From Nocardia aurea (GTDB lineage: Bacteria; Actinomycetota; Actinomycetes; Mycobacteriales; Mycobacteriaceae), in assembly GCF_003123685.1 (NCBI RefSeq), contig NZ_QCYJ01000084.1, positions 248,001-312,000 of the forward strand: a DNA stretch of 64,000 nucleotides, read 5' to 3'. Below are positions 51,451-59,318 of this stretch, piece after piece (within the stretch, counting starts at the first letter, position 1; every line of letters starts with the position of its first letter). The notes beneath the pieces are model-generated. The model was not told the DNA's origin and did not search any database. It saw nothing but the letters and a program-made list of their open reading frames with translations. The translations under genes were made by a program, and so were the position numbers.

Positions 51451-53073
51451 TCAGACTTCGGCGCGCAGCGCCTTCTTGTCGATCTTGCCGACGGCGGTCA
51501 CCGGCAGACGTTGCGACCGGCGCACCAGATCGGGCAGTTTGTAGGTGGCGATGCCGCGTTCGGTGAGGAAGGTCTTGATCTCGCCGAGCGTCGGCATCTC
51601 ACCGTCCACGACGAGGACGGCGCAGACCTTCTCGCCGAGCGAGGAGTCGGGCAGGCCGACCGCCGCCGCGTGCCTGACCGCGGGGTGGGCGAGCAGGTGC
51701 TCCTCGAGCTCGTCGCAGGAGATGTTCTCGCCACCGCGGTTGATGACGTCCTTGATGCGGCCGGACACCACCAGGTGCCCGGAGGGCAGTCTGCGCACCA
51801 GATCGCCGCTGCGGTAGAAGCCGTCCGGGGTGAAGGCGCGTGAATTGTGTTCGGGCGCGCGGTAGTAGCCGCGAATCGTGTACGGGCCCCTGGTGAGCAG
51901 TTCGCCCTCCTCGCCCGGCGCGACCTCGGCGCCCGCGCCGTCGACGACCCGCACCTCGTCGGCGGGCGAGAGCGGCCTGCCCTGGGTGGTGCAGACCAGA
52001 TCCGCCGAATCGTCGAGCCGGGTGAAGTTCAGCAGCCCTTCGGCCATGCCGAACACCTGCTGCAAGGTCGTGCCGAGCGCGGGTCCGACCTCGCGGGCGT
52101 TGACCTCGACCAGTTTCGCGCCGCCGACCTGGAGCAGTCGCAGCGAGCCGAGGTCGGCCTCCTCCCACTCGACCGCCGCGCTCCACAGCTGGGCCAGCGG
52201 CGGCACCACGGCCGTCACGCTCACCCGGTACCGCTCGATCGCGGCGAAGGCGTTCTCCGGGCTCGGATCGGTGACGAAGGCCAGTGCCCCGCCGACGCTC
52301 ACCGTGCCGAGGATGCCGGGGCAGGCCAGTGGGAAGTTGTGCGCGGCGGGCAGTGTCGCGAGGTAGACGTCGTCCTCGGTGAGTTCGCAGATCGCGGCGC
52401 TCGCGGTGGCGTTGTAGACATAGTCGTCATGGGTGCGCGCGATCAGCTTCGGCAGGCCGGTGGTGCCGCCGGACACCAGCATCAGCGCGATATCGCTCGG
52501 GTCGATTTCCGGTAGCGCGGTGTCGGAGACCCGAGGCACCGAGGACAGGGCGGTGAACGGGCCGGGATCGCCGTGCACGAGGACGTGGCGCAGGCTCGGC
52601 ACCGCTTCCGTGACCGACGTCGCCAGTTCGCGGTAGTCGAAATCGCCCTGGCGGTCGGCGACGATATAGGCCACCGCCTCCGAAAGCGCGGCCAGGTGCT
52701 CGATTTCGGCACGGCGGTGCGCGGGCAGGGTCAACACCGGGATGATGCCCGCGCGCAGCAGGCCGAACAGGACGGCGGGGAACTCCGGCACATTCGGCAA
52801 CTGGACGACGACCCGGTCGCCCGGCGCGATGCCGAGCGCGAGCAGACCGTCGGCCATCGCGTCGGCGTCGGCGTCGAGCCCGGCGTAATCACGCACGGTC
52901 GCGCCGTCGAGCAGCGCGGGCCGACCCGGGTGGCGTCGCGCGGTGTCGCGCAGCAGGTCGCCGAGTGGTCGTCCGGCCCAGTAGCCCGCGGTGCGGTAGG
53001 ACGCGGCCGCGTCGGCGGGGAAGGGGACATAGCCGTCGCGGTGGCCGGTCGGTGCGGGGGAGGTGGAAGTCAC
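51451..53073 (-). CDS. Salicyl-AMP ligase (aryl-acid adenylating enzyme)
   Basis: Encodes 540 aa from a GTG with GAGG 6 nt upstream. It is an ANL-family adenylate-forming enzyme: the P-loop-like VSGGTTGLPKLIARTH, the aryl-acid pocket motif PAAHNFPLACPG near residue 250, and the C-terminal SGRIKDVINRGGENIS hinge plus catalytic Lys in GKIDKKAL. It activates salicylate (or 2,3-dihydroxybenzoate) and loads it on a siderophore carrier protein. Salicylate is favoured because the neighbour makes it. No carrier protein or NRPS gene is in the window. An iron box lies 51 bp upstream of the start. Confidence 0.92.
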   Translation of the reverse strand: MTSTSPAPTGHRDGYVPFPADAAASYRTAGYWAGRPLGDLLRDTARRHPGRPALLDGATVRDYAGLDADADAMADGLLALGIAPGDRVVVQLPNVPEFPAVLFGLLRAGIIPVLTLPAHRRAEIEHLAALSEAVAYIVADRQGDFDYRELATSVTEAVPSLRHVLVHGDPGPFTALSSVPRVSDTALPEIDPSDIALMLVSGGTTGLPKLIARTHDDYVYNATASAAICELTEDDVYLATLPAAHNFPLACPGILGTVSVGGALAFVTDPSPENAFAAIERYRVSVTAVVPPLAQLWSAAVEWEEADLGSLRLLQVGGAKLVEVNAREVGPALGTTLQQVFGMAEGLLNFTRLDDSADLVCTTQGRPLSPADEVRVVDGAGAEVAPGEEGELLTRGPYTIRGYYRAPEHNSRAFTPDGFYRSGDLVRRLPSGHLVVSGRIKDVINRGGENISCDELEEHLLAHPAVRHAAAVGLPDSSLGEKVCAVLVVDGEMPTLGEIKTFLTERGIATYKLPDLVRRSQRLPVTAVGKIDKKALRAEV

Positions 53074-53123
53074 GGTCTGCCTCACAGGGGTCTCGTGCGG
53101 GAGCGAGCGATATCGATTACCAA

Positions 53124-53142
53124 GTAGGTTAGGCAACCCTAT
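53124..53142 (-). promoter_or_regulatory. IdeR/DtxR-type iron box before the salicyl-AMP ligase gene
   Basis: GTAGGTTAGGCAACCCTAT matches the 19-bp iron-box consensus at 15 positions, the best of the three in the window. Confidence 0.75.
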
Positions 53143-53197
53143 CCGAGACGTCCGGCGAAACCCGTGACAGGCATGCTCCGCCGACTAGACTCGCCCT

Positions 53198-54076
53198 ATG
53201 ACCCGTTGGGACGCTTCGAACATCGCCGATCAGACCGGCCGGACGTTCATCGTCACCGGCGCGAACAGCGGACTCGGCGCGGTGGCCGCGCGAGCGCTGG
53301 CGGGCGCGGGCGCCGAGGTCGTGCTGGCCTGCCGCAACGTCGACAAGGGCGCGGCGGTGGCCTCCGGGATCGGCCCCAGGGCGCGCGTGGCCCGGCTCGA
53401 TCTCGCAGACCTCGCCTCGGTTCGCGACTTCGCGTCATCGGTCGACGGCGCCGATGTGCTGATCAACAACGCGGGTGTGATGGCCGTCCCGCTCGGCCGT
53501 ACCGCCGACGGTTTCGAAAGTCAGCTCGGCACCAATCATCTCGGCCATTTCGCACTGACCGGCCTGCTGCTCGATCGGATCTCCGACCGGGTGGTCACCG
53601 TATCCAGCGGGGCGCACGCGATGGGGAGTATCGACTTCGACGACCTGAACTGGGAACGCCGCAAATATCAGCGCTGGAATGCCTACGGCCAGGCCAAACT
53701 GGCCAACCTGCTGTTCGCCTACGAATTGCAGCGCAGGCTCACCGCGGCGGGATCGTCGAAACTGTCGGTGGCCGCCCATCCCGGCTACGCCGCGACCGAA
53801 TTGCAGTCCCACACCGAATCCTTCTTCGACCCGCTGATGTCGGTGGGAAATCGCCTCTTCGCCCAGAGCGCGGAGATGGGGGCGCTGCCCGAACTGTACG
53901 CCGCGACCGCCTCGGTCGAACCGGGCGCGTACTACGGGCCGAGCTCACTGGGCGGCCTGCGCGGATATCCCGGCCGGTCGGGGTCGAGCAAAGCGTCCAA
54001 GGACGAGCGGGTCGCCGCCGATCTGTGGGAACTGTCGGAGAAGTTGACCGGGGTCACCTTCCCGTTCGGGGCCTGA
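53198..54076 (+). CDS. Short-chain dehydrogenase/reductase
   Basis: Encodes 292 aa. The Rossmann dinucleotide site TGANSGLG is near residue 20, NNAGV near 91, the catalytic Ser in TVSSGAH near 137 and the YGQAK active site near 163. It resembles retinol-dehydrogenase/WWOX-like SDRs of actinobacteria; the substrate is unknown. The -10-like TAGACT ends 6 nt before the ATG, so the message is probably leaderless. It is followed after 91 nt by the AhpD-like gene, which has its own ECF-type promoter. Confidence 0.92.
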   Translation: MTRWDASNIADQTGRTFIVTGANSGLGAVAARALAGAGAEVVLACRNVDKGAAVASGIGPRARVARLDLADLASVRDFASSVDGADVLINNAGVMAVPLGRTADGFESQLGTNHLGHFALTGLLLDRISDRVVTVSSGAHAMGSIDFDDLNWERRKYQRWNAYGQAKLANLLFAYELQRRLTAAGSSKLSVAAHPGYAATELQSHTESFFDPLMSVGNRLFAQSAEMGALPELYAATASVEPGAYYGPSSLGGLRGYPGRSGSSKASKDERVAADLWELSEKLTGVTFPFGA

Positions 54077-54098
54077 CGCCTACGGGATCACGCCGGTC

Positions 54099-54125
54099 TG
54101 TCACACATCGCGCGTCCGCGTCGTC
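54099..54125 (+). promoter_or_regulatory. ECF41-type promoter upstream of the AhpD-like gene
   Basis: TGTCACA (54099-54105), a 16-bp spacer and CGTC (54122-54125) match the published ECF41 promoter consensus exactly. A 13-bp-spaced CGTC also exists at 54119. The matching sigma factor is encoded 2 kb downstream. Confidence 0.75.
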
Positions 54126-54167
54126 CTCTCTGTGAAGGCATAACGCTCACAGGGAAAGAAGGACACC

Positions 54168-54641
54168 ATGGACGCGCGATTCGACTACTTCGGCAACGAC
54201 AACGGCGCCAAGTTCATCAAGCGCCTCGGCAACGCCTCGATGGTCGTGGACGGATCCACCCTGCCCGCCTCGACCCAGGAACTGGTCAAGTTGCGGGCCA
54301 GCCAGATCAACGGCTGCGGATTCTGCACCGATATGCACTACAAGGACGCCGTGCACGCGGGGGAGTCACCGCTTCGGCTGAACCTGGTGGCGGCGTGGCG
54401 CGAGGCCACCGTCTTCACCGAGGCGGAGCGGGCCGCGCTCGCGCTGGCCGAGGAGGGCACCCGCATCGCCGATGCTCATCACGGCGTCGGCGACGACACC
54501 TGGGCCCAGGCCGAGAAGTATTTCGACGCCGACCAGATCACGGCGCTGATCTCGGTGATCGCCCTGATCAACACCTACAACAGGATCAATGTCATCACCC
54601 GCATGCCCGCCGGTTCCTACGAGCCGGGGCAGTTCTCCTGA
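54168..54641 (+). CDS. AhpD-like carboxymuconolactone decarboxylase family protein
   Basis: Encodes 157 aa, a helical AhpD fold with the redox motif CGFCTDMH near residues 51-58 (CxxC plus His). Such proteins act as alkylhydroperoxidases or thiol reductases. In many actinobacteria this family (COE) is the partner and main target of ECF41 sigma factors; here a matching promoter precedes it, and the sigma gene lies two genes away. The ribosome site is AAGGA, 6 nt before the ATG. A hairpin follows at 54661-54695. Confidence 0.9.
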   Translation: MDARFDYFGNDNGAKFIKRLGNASMVVDGSTLPASTQELVKLRASQINGCGFCTDMHYKDAVHAGESPLRLNLVAAWREATVFTEAERAALALAEEGTRIADAHHGVGDDTWAQAEKYFDADQITALISVIALINTYNRINVITRMPAGSYEPGQFS

Positions 54642-54660
54642 CGTGACACCCGGCCCCGAG

Positions 54661-54695
54661 ATCACCGCCGATAGCCTCCCGGCGTCGGCGGTGAT
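54661..54695 (+). terminator. Terminator hairpin after the AhpD-like gene
   Basis: The 11-bp stem ATCACCGCCGA/TCGGCGGTGAT with a 13-nt loop lies 19 nt after the stop. Flanking CCCGA/TCGGG extends it past one mismatch. Confidence 0.75.
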
Positions 54696-54767
54696 GTCGG
54701 GCACTTTCCGGAAACCCGACGTTATTCTCATCGTCATCTGTTGAACGGGACTGGTAGTGTCGCCGTC

Positions 54768-54839
54768 GTGCAGCGCGCGTATTTCTGGTTTAGCAAGCCG
54801 GCCCCGGGTGGGCTGGTCTGCGCCACACTCCTGCGCTGA
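54768..54839 (+). CDS. Aromatic leader peptide upstream of aroG
   Basis: A 23-codon ORF beginning with GTG reads QRAYFWFSKP near its start: four aromatic residues in a row (Tyr-Phe-Trp-Phe). A -10-like TAGTGT ends 7 nt before the GTG, so the transcript is likely leaderless. It ends 84 nt before aroG. This is what a ribosome-mediated attenuator sensing aromatic amino acids should look like, similar in idea to the aroR leader before aroF in Corynebacterium glutamicum. Confidence 0.8.
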   Translation: MQRAYFWFSKPAPGGLVCATLLR

Positions 54840-54850
54840 CTTCCCTCACC

Positions 54851-54875
54851 CCGAGCCGGATACTGACCGGCTCGG
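54851..54875 (+). promoter_or_regulatory. Attenuator hairpin between leader peptide and aroG
   Basis: CCGAGCCGG/CCGGCTCGG is a perfect 9-bp stem with a 7-nt loop, 11 nt after the leader stop. There is no U-tract, so it may act with Rho or by blocking access rather than as a simple terminator. GC-rich parts of the leader ORF could compete for pairing. Confidence 0.55.
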
Positions 54876-54923
54876 CGGGTTGCGCGAAATCCCGTGGGTC
54901 GGCCTGATGAAAAGGAACCCACA

Positions 54924-56015
54924 ATGACCACCGCAGTTGACGTCGACCCGCGGCATTCCGATCTGGACGATCAGCGCACCGTGCACGTGAGCCCGTTACG
55001 CTCACCGGCCGAGGTGCGTCGGGTCCACCCGATCACCGACGCGCTCGCCGACACCGTACGCGCCGGCCGCAAGGCCACCGTCGACGTACTCAACGGCGAC
55101 GACGACCGCCTGATGGTGATCGTCGGCCCGTGTTCGGTGCACGATCCCGCCGCCGCCATGGACTACGCCCGGCGCCTGGCCGCCAAGGCCGCCGAACTGG
55201 ACGACCGGCTGCACGTGGTGATGCGGGTCTACTTCGAGAAGCCGCGCACGACCCTGGGTTGGAAGGGGCTGATCAACGATCCGCACCTGAACGGGTCCTT
55301 CGACGTCAACACCGGACTCGGCTTCGGTCGCAAACTGCTGGTCGACATCACCGCGCTCGGGCTGCCCGTCGCGTGTGAATTCCTCGACCCGATCACCCCG
55401 CAGTACATCGCGGACATGGTGTCCTACGGCGCGATCGGCGCGCGCACCGCCGCCAGCCAGGTGCACCGTCAGCTGAGCAGCGCGCTGTCCATGCCGGTCG
55501 GCATCAAGAACGGCACCGACGGCGACGTGCAGGTCGCGGTGGACGGCGTGCGCGCCGCGGCCGCCAGCCACGTCTTCCCGGGCACCGACCTCGACGGCCG
55601 CGCGGCGCTCATCCAGACCAGCGGTAACGAGGACTGCCACGTGATCCTGCGCGGCGGCAGCTCCGGACCGAATTACGACGCCGCCTCGGTGGCCGAGGCC
55701 TGCATCCGCCTGGAGAAGGCCTCGCTGCCGCAGCGGATCGTGGTCGACGCCAGCCACGGCAACAGCAACAAGGACCACAACAAGCAGGTCGACGTGGTCA
55801 CCGATATCGCCGAGCGGATCGAGGGCGGCGAGCGCGGCGTGGTCGGGATGATGTTGGAGAGTTTCCTCGTCGCCGGTCGCCAGGACCTGAAACTCGGGCA
55901 CGCGGACGAGCTGACCTACGGTCAGTCGATCACCGACGCCTGCCTGGACTGGGACACCACTGCCCGCCAACTCGACCGGCTCGCCGAGGCCGTGGCGCGG
56001 CGGCGCGAGAGCTGA
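54924..56015 (+). CDS. aroG: 3-deoxy-7-phosphoheptulonate synthase, class I (AroG type)
   Basis: Encodes 363 aa from an ATG with AAGGA about 8 nt upstream. It condenses phosphoenolpyruvate and erythrose-4-phosphate, the entry to the shikimate pathway. The (beta/alpha)8 core motifs are VIVGPCSVHD near residue 70, YFEKPRTTLGWKG near 110 and DASHGNSNKDH near 275 with the metal-binding His. It is the microbial type I-alpha enzyme, not the plant-like type II AroG of M. tuberculosis. It is preceded by an aromatic leader peptide, so attenuation should add to any enzyme feedback control. Confidence 0.95.
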   Translation: MTTAVDVDPRHSDLDDQRTVHVSPLRSPAEVRRVHPITDALADTVRAGRKATVDVLNGDDDRLMVIVGPCSVHDPAAAMDYARRLAAKAAELDDRLHVVMRVYFEKPRTTLGWKGLINDPHLNGSFDVNTGLGFGRKLLVDITALGLPVACEFLDPITPQYIADMVSYGAIGARTAASQVHRQLSSALSMPVGIKNGTDGDVQVAVDGVRAAAASHVFPGTDLDGRAALIQTSGNEDCHVILRGGSSGPNYDAASVAEACIRLEKASLPQRIVVDASHGNSNKDHNKQVDVVTDIAERIEGGERGVVGMMLESFLVAGRQDLKLGHADELTYGQSITDACLDWDTTARQLDRLAEAVARRRES

Positions 56016-56034
56016 TCCGCGCGGACGTCTCCGT

Positions 56035-56051
56035 GGGCCCGGTGCGGGCCC
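56035..56051 (+). terminator. Hairpin after aroG
   Basis: GGGCCCG/CGGGCCC with a GTG loop lies 20 nt after the aroG stop. The stem is short (7 bp), so it is a modest candidate. Confidence 0.5.
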
Positions 56052-56147
56052 GCGGACGTCGGTTCGCCACGTACCGGGCGAACTTGTCCGGTCCGTGATA
56101 TACGGCCGCGGTCGGGGGTCGATCACGCGGACCGTACAATCAACTCG

Positions 56148-57065
56148 ATGGTTGCCGCTCTTCTCGCCGAATTGTTCGAATCGCATCGGGCACACTTGCT
56201 TTCCGTCGCCTACCGGTTGACGGGCAGCGTCGGCGACGCCGAAGACGCGGTCCAGGAGAGTTTCCTGCGTCTGGGCGGCGTGCACCAGTCCGAGATCGAT
56301 GATCTGGGAATCTGGCTGACGACCGCCGTGAGCCGCATCTGCGTCGACCATCTGCGCAGCGCCGCCACGCGCCGGGAAAGTTATGTGGGCCAGTGGCTGC
56401 CGGAACCGGTGGTGACCGGTGTGCGGCCCTCGGCCGCGCCGGATCCGCTGGCGACGGCGGTGCGCCGTAACGAGTGCCGTCTCGCGAGGATGGTCGCCCT
56501 CGATACCCTGACATCGCACCAGCGGGTGGCGTTCGTGCTGCACGACGAGCTGTCGCTCCCGCTCGACGAGGTAGCCGCGATTCTCGACATCTCCGTGGAC
56601 GCCGCGGAACAGGCGGCGCATCGGGCGCGCACGGTGATCGGCGGGATCGCGCTCCCGGTGCCGGATTCCGAACACGACGCGGCGGTGCGCGTGCTGCTCG
56701 CGGCCCTGGCGACCGGTGACGTCGACGCCGTGACCGCGGCGCTGCACCGGGAATCGGTGCTGATCGGTGATGCCAACGGCACCACCTCGACCGCCGCGAA
56801 TATCGTTGCCGGTGCGGACGATATCGCCCGGATCATGCTGGCCCTGGTGCGCGCCTACGGTATCGGTGATTCGCCCGACGCTGCCACACGCTACGAATTC
56901 GCCACGGTGAACGGGCAATTGGGTCTGGTGATGAATCTGGATTCGTCCTCCGACGAACAGAACTGGCATCCCGCCCGGGTCATCGGTTTCACGGTGCGCG
57001 ACGGATTGATCTGCGGCGCATACGATCACGCGAATCCGGCCAAGCTGACCGGCGTACGGCTCTGA
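56148..57065 (+). CDS. sigJ: ECF41-family RNA polymerase sigma factor (SigJ-like)
   Basis: Encodes 305 aa, much longer than a minimal ECF sigma. Region 2 lies at residues 8-75 (AYRLTGSVGDAEDAVQESFL) and region 4 at about 112-165. The C-terminal SnoaL-like extension replaces a separate anti-sigma factor. The two ECF41 hallmarks are present: WLPEP at residues 83-87 in the linker, and NPAKL (variant of NPDKL) close to the C terminus. TACAAT ends 7 nt before the ATG, indicating a leaderless message. Its likely target is the AhpD-like gene, which has a perfect ECF41 promoter. Confidence 0.92.
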   Translation: MVAALLAELFESHRAHLLSVAYRLTGSVGDAEDAVQESFLRLGGVHQSEIDDLGIWLTTAVSRICVDHLRSAATRRESYVGQWLPEPVVTGVRPSAAPDPLATAVRRNECRLARMVALDTLTSHQRVAFVLHDELSLPLDEVAAILDISVDAAEQAAHRARTVIGGIALPVPDSEHDAAVRVLLAALATGDVDAVTAALHRESVLIGDANGTTSTAANIVAGADDIARIMLALVRAYGIGDSPDAATRYEFATVNGQLGLVMNLDSSSDEQNWHPARVIGFTVRDGLICGAYDHANPAKLTGVRL

Positions 57066-57115
57066 CCCTGAGCCGAGCAGCGACATCGTCGGCGCTGCCC
57101 GGCGTATCGGTGTCG

Positions 57116-57328
57116 TTACGGGATGGTGGACCCGGTGAACCAGTCGCCGGTCGATGAACCGGCGCCACCACTTCCGCTGGTGGAGCCGGTGAACCAATCG
57201 CCGGTGGACGAGCCGGTGAACCAGCCGCCCGCGATCAGATCATGGGCGATGTGACGAAGGAAACCGAGTACCGATCCGGCGACCTCCGACGCGGCCGGTT
57301 GCAGTACGAGGTCCAGATACGAGGCCAT
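57116..57328 (-). CDS. Small Gly/Ser-rich protein with WFTGS repeats
   Basis: Encodes 70 aa with AAAGGGG about 6 nt before the ATG, and a -10-like TATAAG at 57400-57405 (minus strand). Residues 1-33 form an amphipathic or weakly hydrophobic helix (MASYLDLVLQPAASEVAGSV...). The rest holds three copies of a motif, WFTGS[ST], in a Gly/Ser/Thr-rich tail (SSTGDWFTGST twice). I do not recognise a named family. The shape resembles small secreted or surface peptides, but no signal cleavage site is clear. It is divergent from dapC across an AT-rich gap. Confidence 0.65.
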   Translation of the reverse strand: MASYLDLVLQPAASEVAGSVLGFLRHIAHDLIAGGWFTGSSTGDWFTGSTSGSGGAGSSTGDWFTGSTIP

Positions 57329-57508
57329 AAGCGCCCCTTTCGAGATTCCGCCGAGACTCCGACGGAGTATGTGAGGTAGAACACGGCGAGGCTAGCTGTC
57401 TTATAGAAAACCCACAACCACGCAGCTGAATGCCGCAAAATAAATGTGAAACATAGCTGTTCGCTATCTAATGGCAACGTTAACGAACGGTGAGCTAGTC
57501 TCCGGTGT

Positions 57509-58687
57509 ATGTCTTCGGAACCCGCCACCGTCGCCCGTTTACGCCCCTTCGCCTCGACGATTTTCGCCGAGATGACCGAACTCGCCGTCCGGCACGCAGC
57601 GGTGAATCTGGGACAGGGTTTTCCGGATTCCGACGGCCCGGCGGGCATGCTCGAGGTGGCCAGGCAGGCGATCGCCGACGGGATGAACCAGTACCCGCCC
57701 GGCCGCGGAATGCCGGTGTTGCGCAACGCGATCGCCGAGGATCGGGCCCGCCGCTACGGCACCCGATACGATCCGGATACCGAGGTGCTGGTCACCGTCG
57801 GCGCGACCGAGGCAATCAGCGCGGCGCTGCTGGGCCTGGTCGAGCCGGGCCGCGAGGTGGTGCTGATCGAACCGTATTACGACTCCTACGCCGCGGCCGT
57901 CGCGCTCGCGGGCGCGACGAGACGTACCGCCCGGCTGGTCGCCGACGGCGACGGATTCGTCCTCGACCTGGACAGCCTGCGCGCGGCGATCACCCCCGCC
58001 ACCAGGATGATCGTGGTCAACTCGCCGCACAATCCCACCGGAACGGTACTCGGCCGCGCGGATCTGCTCGCCATCGCCGAACTCGCCTGCGAGCACGATC
58101 TGCTCGTCCTCACCGACGAGGTGTACGAACACCTGGTCTTCGACGGCATCGAGCACATCAGCCTGGCGACCCTGCCGGGGATGGCCGAGCGCACCATTGT
58201 CGTGTCCAGTGCGGCCAAGACTTTCAGCGTCACCGGATGGAAGACCGGCTGGGCGTGCGGCCCCGCGAACCTGATCGACGGTGTCCTCGCGGCCAAGCAG
58301 TTCATGACCTTCGTCGCGGGCGGCCCGTTCCAGCCCGCGGTCGCCTACGCGCTGACCGAAGAGCTGGACTGGGTGGCGCGTCTGCGAAATACGCTGTCGA
58401 ACAATCGCCTACGCCTCTCCGCCGCGCTCGCCGATACCGGCTTCGGTGTGAAGTCCAGCGCGGGTGGATATTTCGTGTGCGCAGATATCGGGCCGATGGG
58501 CGGTACGGACGGTCTCGAATTCTGCCGGGCGCTGCCCGAACGGCTCGGCGTCGCGGCGGTACCGGTGAGCGTGTTCGCCGACGACAAGCCATCCTGGAGC
58601 CGACTGGTCCGCTTCACCTACTGCAAACGCGCGGAAACCCTGGACGAGGGTGTCCGACGTTTGCGGGCTGGTGTCTCGGTCGGCTGA
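57509..58687 (+). CDS. dapC: Class I aminotransferase, DapC-like
   Basis: Encodes 392 aa, a PLP-dependent fold-type I aminotransferase. The substrate-binding N-terminal NLGQGFPD, the NSPHNPTGTV segment and the PLP lysine in SSAAKTFSVTGWKTGW near residue 235 are present. The closest known relatives are actinobacterial N-succinyldiaminopimelate aminotransferases (lysine/diaminopimelate synthesis, M. tuberculosis Rv0858c). Kynurenine or methionine aminotransferase is the alternative. TAGTCT ends 7 nt before the ATG, so it is probably leaderless. Confidence 0.88.
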   Translation: MSSEPATVARLRPFASTIFAEMTELAVRHAAVNLGQGFPDSDGPAGMLEVARQAIADGMNQYPPGRGMPVLRNAIAEDRARRYGTRYDPDTEVLVTVGATEAISAALLGLVEPGREVVLIEPYYDSYAAAVALAGATRRTARLVADGDGFVLDLDSLRAAITPATRMIVVNSPHNPTGTVLGRADLLAIAELACEHDLLVLTDEVYEHLVFDGIEHISLATLPGMAERTIVVSSAAKTFSVTGWKTGWACGPANLIDGVLAAKQFMTFVAGGPFQPAVAYALTEELDWVARLRNTLSNNRLRLSAALADTGFGVKSSAGGYFVCADIGPMGGTDGLEFCRALPERLGVAAVPVSVFADDKPSWSRLVRFTYCKRAETLDEGVRRLRAGVSVG

Positions 58688-58732
58688 AAACCTTGACACG
58701 AGATGTCAGGTATCGCTGACACGATCATCGGT

Positions 58733-59278
58733 ATGACGAAGACTCGGTACTACACGGCCACCAGCCTCGACGGTTATATCGCCGATCAGGACAACTCGCT
58801 GACCTGGTTGTTCGAGGTGGAGAACGGCGGCGAGACGGATGCCGATTTCGGTGACTTCTTCAGCCGGATCGGCGCGATGTGCATGGGCGCGACCACCTAC
58901 GAATGGATCAGGGCGAACGAGTCGGACGAAACCTGGAAAAGCGCCTACGGCGACACCCCCACCTGGGTCTTCACCCACCGCGACCTGCCCGCCGTGCCCG
59001 GCGCGAATCTGCGTTTCGTCTCCGGTGACGTCGAGCCGGTGTACCGGGAGATGGTCGCGGCAGCGGGCGACAAGGATATCTGGGTCGCGGGCGGCGGCGG
59101 ATTGGCTGGTGATTTCGCCGAAGCCGGCCTGCTGGACGAGCTCATCGTCAGCGTCGCGCCGGTGACGTTGGGCGCGGGCGCGCCGCTGCTGCCCCGCCGC
59201 ATCCTCTCCGACCGCCTGAGGTTGACCAAGATCGGGCAGATGGGTCAATTCGCCCAGCTCACCTATCAATTGGGCTGA
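58733..59278 (+). CDS. RibD C-terminal/dihydrofolate reductase-like protein
   Basis: Encodes 181 aa from the ATG at 58733. It starts MTKTRYYTATSLDGYIA, the typical beginning of the YyaP/RibD_C reductase group, and has the NADPH-binding DIWVAGGGGLAGDF near residues 115-128. It probably reduces a pterin- or pyrimidine-like substrate, but the group has few defined substrates. Flanking direct copies of TGACACGA (58694-58701 and 58717-58724) sit in its upstream region. It is convergent with a LysE exporter. Confidence 0.88.
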   Translation: MTKTRYYTATSLDGYIADQDNSLTWLFEVENGGETDADFGDFFSRIGAMCMGATTYEWIRANESDETWKSAYGDTPTWVFTHRDLPAVPGANLRFVSGDVEPVYREMVAAAGDKDIWVAGGGGLAGDFAEAGLLDELIVSVAPVTLGAGAPLLPRRILSDRLRLTKIGQMGQFAQLTYQLG

Positions 59279-59318
59279 CAATCACAGCTGATACCGGGCG
59301 GTGTGCCGCCGCCCGTGC

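Noticed and set aside
55002..57197. 731-codon minus-strand frame opposite aroG and the sigma factor gene
   Set aside because: It crosses two genuine genes and two intergenic regions with no domain or ribosome site.
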